Shown: in pieces, positions 58,931 through 64,000 of the stretch
Position numbering within the stretch: position 1 is the first letter of the stretch
Layout: the number at the start of each line of letters is the position of its first letter
Origin: Apostichopus japonicus
Lineage: Eukaryota > Echinodermata > Holothuroidea > Aspidochirotida > Stichopodidae
Length of the DNA: 64,000 nt
Direction: 5' to 3'
NCBI RefSeq assembly: GCF_037975245.1
Contig: NC_092583.1
Location: 12,441,264 to 12,505,263, forward strand
Notes under the pieces: generated by a model
Seen by the model: the letters and a program-made list of their open reading frames with translations, nothing else
What the model was told of the DNA's origin: nothing
The model's database searches: none
Program-made: the position numbers and the translations under genes

Positions 58931-61900
58931 ATACAGGTTTACATATCTTCGTATTCGTCTTTTTACAAATACATTTAATATCTGTAGTTTTATATCAATT
59001 CCATATTCAGACTTCATGGGAGGGAGATAAATGAGATTACAGGAATTGACTACAACGAGAAGTCCTTCGTAGGTCATCGCTAGGTCCTTTGTAGGTCATA
59101 GGTCATCCGTAGGTCATCTGTATCACCCTCAAATATGCTAGAAAAGTTAGAAAAAATGACCACTCGTATTCAACATGAATGAGCATATTATTATTTTAAT
59201 GCTAACTTATTACGACTTTTATATTCTCAGATCTGAAATGCCTTATTATATAATTTAATAATCCTCAAAAAACTTTTTTAAAGATGCGAGGTGCCTACCA
59301 AAAAATTGACCCATCGTTTTATAGGTAACACAATGTAATCTAAAATAGGTTTTATAATTATTCTCACACATAAGATATTCAGTGAAATGCCAAAGTAGCT
59401 TGACTTTGTAATAAACTATGACACAAGGCTTGCTCATGTGTCTGTCATATTGTTTTGCCCAGGGTTAGAAACAATGAATTCCACCAAATCCCCCTCCTCC
59501 TTCCAGTGGTGCAAGTTTATTTCTTTGGGAGCGAACAAAACGAGGGCTCATCCCATTCCTCCACCGAAATTTATTAAAAGGTAAAACAAATCCTTAGGTA
59601 TAGCTCATAAACATTCAACTGAGATGTGCAGCACAACCCTGTTAAATTTGTTCAAATCATGCAAAATATTGGACCATTTCGCATCTAAACAACATCCATT
59701 TTATGAAAATTTCTCAAAGGGGAGGTAAACTCTCAATAGACCCCTCTCCCACGACTTCGATCCCCTCCCCTCCCCCATAAACAATGGTTGTTTCCATGCT
59801 CCCTCCCCCTCCCATAAGACTATTCAGCATTGATCCTACGCTGCCCTCGTGAATCTCAGCCAACTTCCTATCATTTCAAGATTCACAGGGAAAAACGGCC
59901 TGATATTTCTTCAAAACGATAAACATATCATTTAATTAGGAACTGGCCGCTCCCCAAGTGGATTTCTAAAACAAAAATTGCTTGTCAAACTTTAAGGCCT
60001 GGTAAGTAAACTATATGGTACAGGAGGCTTTGAATCAAGTTTTTTCCGTTCCAGATCAATCTATACGTCTACCCCCCCCCCCCCCCCATCCCCATATCCA
60101 TCGTCATTAGGGGGAATGGTTAAGCTAGGGGAAATAACACCACCGCTACGGGTGGCCACCCCCTTTTCAACCAAACACAAAAACTGAAAAGTATTTATAA
60201 ACAACCCTTCGTTTGGAGCTAATTATGAAGTTCTAATTTATAGCAAAAATCCCTCAGAATGAACCATTTGACGTGTACATTTTTTCTGAAGGAAGGACCA
60301 CCAGACCTGCCCATCTGCAGCGAACCCGAGGGCCACACCCCATCTTTATAAAATCACTCAATTGCCCCTTGTCCTACCATATAGGCTCAGCCCCTACCTA
60401 ATCAGTTGAGGAAGTTAAAAATCTCCATCCCTCCCGCCCCCACCCACCCTTTGAATCATATGCACTCTACTGACCTATACGAAACCTCCATGGAAACTTG
60501 TAGGATGGTAACTTACTCCATGCCTGAGCAGCGTTATTATGGGTAATGGTCCAGGAGGAGTCGTTACAACCGAATTAATGCGGTATTGGTTCTCTCGTAC
60601 AGGTCGGCAATACTACATGTTCACTAAAGGCCTCCGTATAATTTCTATTTTGTCTAATTTCATATTACAATCATTCATTTTTTTTAATAATTGACAATTT
60701 AAATGTTTACAAAAACGTGTTTACTTTCAGATGAATGCAAAAAGTCACATCTAAATTGTCTCATGTGAGAAATTATAGGTACACAAATTTAGGAATATAA
60801 ACCGTGGTAGGTCTTTCTGTCAACAGGTATTAGGGGATATAACATTAGGTTCACTAACTTCAGAAATTTAATCGTTGGTCAAATTGACAGCGGCAAGACG
60901 ACACAACCGAGGAAGTGAAAAATCAAGTTATTCGTTGAGAATGAGCTGTTTTGCAGCAAATTCGGGTGAAATAAAGTCGCTGTACACTTAATCTTATTGG
61001 TGATGTTCAGGTTTGTCACATTTTATAAAAGAACAATGTATTTGAAAGACATTTTGTGTTCAAAAGGCATGGAAAGTCGACGTAATTAGTTTCCTCTATG
61101 TAGAAGTAGGGTATAAAATCAATTTTCTCCGAGATTTAATTTCAGTGCAAAATATTTCCCCAAATTCTTCGTTCTACAGATAGAACAAGACGAAAAATGA
61201 GGAGTGATGTTGCAAAAATTAAATTATTTCGCTTAGTTTGGTCCAAGGAAGTGAATTTCTGATACAAAATGTTGGCTCTTTGTCAAACGTGTTCCCTATC
61301 TACTGATGCTAATAGGTACCACACTTCGAAGTTGCCTTTTTCCAATGAAATATTACTACTTTGTAATGCTTCGTGTACGCAAATGGACCGGTGTCTCTTC
61401 AATTATTTATTAAACAGACGTTTTTTACATATCAAACAACTAATTTTGTCGTATCCAAGTTTTTAAGGCAGGGGTGTGACCCTGAGGTCGTTGAAGCAGA
61501 CTCCCATGTGGCGGGAATGGGGGGGGGGGGGAGGTAACCACCTCAAATGAAAGTTACGATGTCAAAAGGTGCATACTGAGGCATACTTAGTTAGGGTCGG
61601 CAGCTTGAGTGTGGTGCTATAGTAGCAAGAGGAATTATTCTGCTGATGTATTGTCTTTCTTCTGGTAAGGAATACTTCTTTCCACCGAATTATCACAATA
61701 ACCAGTTGTTTTCTCACTAACAAGGTCACAGAGGCCCCGGCGTGAACCGCTAGTGCTTAAACTTCACTACTACCTAGCATGAAATTCAATTTTCAACACT
61801 CTTATTTAATAACATTATGAAAGCAAATGGGTTAATTTCCATGTTTTGTGAAACTTTTTTTATCCGCCTCAATTAAAAACGTAGATATCGGACAGACTAA

Positions 61901-63489
61901 GCCCGAAAATTCTTGAACATAAAGTAACTACAAGTTGCAAAATATAGCGGCAGATTGCATCTAAGTACCCTTAATTAATCAAAAATTTCGCAAAGGGTAG
62001 GGGGACACTCCCTCCATTTAGATCCCTCCCACAGAACGGCATTCACAAATAAACATTGTGCCCCCTAATTGAGTGCTGTGCCCTCCCTGGGCCCCCAAGA
62101 TTGGAATGTCTGGCAACGCCCACTGGGTGAAAAGCAGCTATCATGTCTTACATTCTATATATTACTAGCATCAGCTGTTTGGGACATAAATGGCGGCACG
62201 GAACTTGGGCTGTGTGTGGAGGGGCACGCTTTTGCTGAAACAGAAGCTGGAGGGGGGGGGGGCCGGGGGTATTTTGCTTCTCTCTTAGCAACTGACAGAT
62301 CATGGAAACCGTTATCAGTTTATTACAAGTTTAAGCTACTTAAGTGTGTTATTGCGATCAATATTTTGACAGCTGAAAACGTTGGAAAGGCAAAAATCAT
62401 TACACAAGTAACCAATGTTGCAAAGCTACAAAAATCAAATGTTGACAAACATATATATATTTATTATATTGCATGATTTCTAGCAATTGAATGTATAATA
62501 TCTTCTTGTTGTGTTATATTGTTGACTAATGTGTTGTGCTTCTTAAAGCTTGAAGTGAAACCACAAACTTTCCTTAAAACATAACTTTGCATTGAATTTG
62601 TCACAATTTGATAACAAATGTCACCATTTGCAGAAATAAAAGGCACCTGAAAACATAATTTAATTCACAAATTGTACTAGTAATCATAAAAGGTTTGCAG
62701 AATACCAAAATATTAAAATAAGTTTGTTTTCACAAAAACTTTTTTATAAAAGATTGCACATGTAATAAAAACTTGATACTTAGATAGCAGAATAATATAT
62801 ACAACTTCAACTTCTTTGTTGCATTTGTCTATTTCAAGACTTAAATATCTTTGTGATTTAAACCAAATACTTTTTGGCCTTAAAATATTCCCTCCTCACT
62901 CACTCTTTAGAAAACTGTTGCATACTCTGAAAATAAACAACATGAAGTGATGTTTATATATTATTACTGAATGTCCTTCACAGTTGAATTAATGGTAAAC
63001 TTACTCTTACTTACATTTTAGGGATTCACTGTGTCCCAGATAGTAGGGTAATACTGAAATAAATGATCTCACAGTGTTTCTATTTAAGCCAGCTCAGTGT
63101 TAAATTATACAATACATGTAAAGTTGGATACTTACAAAACTAAACCAAAACGAACCGATGTTCACATAACGATAGTTATAATACACAGGAAATATTCAAA
63201 ATAAATATAAGTTGATGAATAATATATTCAAACTTCCAAGCTCCTGTTCCTGGTGAACTATATGTAATATTTTATGGTCATAAGATACTTACTTCTCTCA
63301 CTATTCAAGCTGGATGCAAAAAAAAATAGAAATTCAGACATTAAAAACAATATTTATACATTAGATTATTGATAAACTTGCTTAAAAATGTACTTAAAAT
63401 GTTCCCGATGTACCTCTGCAATGTTATAATTATCTATAGACAAGCATGATACAAACATATATAAAAAAAAACATCATTTGTTTTTAATT
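58931..63489. other. gene-free region with decayed repeats
   Basis: No exon with splice sites and plausible protein is visible. C-rich and G-rich runs (60071-60088, 61518-61533) and relics of MITE-like sequence are present. The rightmost part is very AT-rich. Confidence 0.4.
59505..59850. mobile_element. decayed hAT-like MITE relic
   Basis: Begins CAGTGGTGCAAG and ends near CTACGCTGCCCTCG. The interior resembles the 368-bp family (TTTCTCAAAGGGGAGG, AGACCCCTCTCCCAC). No target duplication remains. A smaller relic with similar words lies at about 61960-62095. Confidence 0.35.
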
Positions 63490-63495
63490 TTTATT
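63490..63495 (-). terminator. possible poly(A) signal for the minus-strand gene
   Basis: The minus strand reads AATAAA about 210 bases after the TGA at 63706, in a very AT-rich stretch. Confidence 0.4.
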
Positions 63496-63705
63496 TATAT
63501 TTACTCGTTGAAAATGTGACATATTTTATCATAATTTGGCTTTCGATATTTCATTTCATGCATTTTATAATTTTGTAATTCATAATTTTTGTATTTCGTA
63601 TATATGCCATAATTTTGTCTTCTTTCATTCAATAATATTTCCTCTTATTACATTTGCATGTTAATTTTCATTTCAACTTTTTCACTTAATATAGTTTTTT
63701 TGTTT

Positions 63706-63882
63706 TCACTCTTGCTCAAAGGTATCGTTTCTTCCAAGCGTTCTTCTGGCCTTGTGAATAGCATGTCGTCTCCTGTTCTTCTTAACTTCTTCCTCAACCG
63801 TGGATTCATGTGAGCTCTCGCTGTTGTTGGAGTCGTTCAATTTCTTTCTGTATTCCTTTTCCTCCATTTCAAGGGCTGCCCT
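63706..63882 (-). CDS. probable last coding exon of an unidentified gene
   Basis: On the minus strand the acceptor TTTCTTCATCGTCAG precedes 63882 and a phase-0 frame of 58 codons runs to TGA at 63706. The peptide is strongly charged and helix-prone: AALEMEEKEYRKKL, then a Ser/Asn/Glu-rich stretch, then VKKNRRRHAIHKARRTLG and a tail ending DTFEQE. Its low hydrophobicity and mixed codon choice look like real coding sequence in a region otherwise full of stops. The rest of the gene lies beyond the right edge. I do not recognise the family. The same frame continues upstream of the acceptor into a leucine-rich stretch made by an (AAT)n repeat, which I take as intron. Confidence 0.5.
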   Translation of the reverse strand, partial: RAALEMEEKEYRKKLNDSNNSESSHESTVEEEVKKNRRRHAIHKARRTLGRNDTFEQE

Positions 63883-64000
63883 CTGACGATGAAGAAAGAT
63901 CATCGGCGGAAATTGTAACAATAATAATAATAATAATGGACATTTATAATTCGCCGGTATATCCATCAAAAAGGACGCTCATGGCGCAGTGACACAAACA

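Noticed and set aside
62069-62476. 135-residue plus-strand frame
   Set aside because: It starts within decayed MITE sequence, includes a poly-Gly run from a G-tract and ends in AT-rich sequence. No homology or splice context.
1-64000. Retrovirus-like, LTR or Polinton-like elements
   Set aside because: I looked for long direct terminal repeats and for reverse transcriptase, integrase, capsid or polymerase motifs and saw none. The mobile DNA here is short non-autonomous DNA transposons and SINE-type remnants.

Overview
The window looks like nuclear DNA of an invertebrate animal. It is AT-rich, its genes carry phase-consistent GT-AG introns, and it is crowded with small non-autonomous DNA transposons, minisatellites and tRNA-derived SINEs. 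The best recognised gene is an INTS10 (Integrator subunit 10) orthologue clearly diverged from the vertebrate protein. The mix of MITE types and the frequent word TAGGCCTA would suit a marine deuterostome such as an echinoderm. That placement is an inference; nothing in the sequence proves it. I saw no retrovirus-like, LTR or Polinton-like element.

Layout. 1-4.35 kb: gene-poor DNA with a palindromic 42-bp minisatellite, a 1.25-kb fold-back element, a dense cluster of the word TTAGTCGG in both orientations, and at most one weak exon candidate. 4.35-19.4 kb: two head-to-tail copies of a segment of about 7 kb. Each carries one intact two-exon gene on the minus strand for a secreted protein of 308 residues. 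A (TTA)n tract and a truncated hAT MITE lie at the junction. 19.6-24 kb: a third, diverged member of the same family on the plus strand (312 residues), with 368-bp hAT MITEs in its intron and just downstream. 25.8-33.7 kb: a plus-strand BEN-domain gene whose large introns hold a repeat family that includes perfect DR1 nuclear-receptor-type sites. 33.7-39.8 kb: repeats and gene-free DNA. 39.8-58.9 kb: INTS10 in 16 coding exons (735 residues). Its introns have collected nested hAT elements, paired piggyBac-like MITEs, SINEs and minisatellites. 59-64 kb: gene-free DNA, then a probable last coding exon of an unidentified minus-strand gene.

Two genes are nuclear in role: INTS10 acts in Integrator-mediated RNA processing, and the BEN protein is a probable DNA or chromatin binder. 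The three secreted paralogues form a separate, locally expanding cluster. They are the most novel coding content here: I recognise no family with confidence, and the two tandem copies differ mainly by clustered amino-acid changes near the C-terminus. The other striking signal is architectural: several hAT insertions have exact 8-bp target duplications, and some are nested inside one another while sharing a conserved hairpin core.
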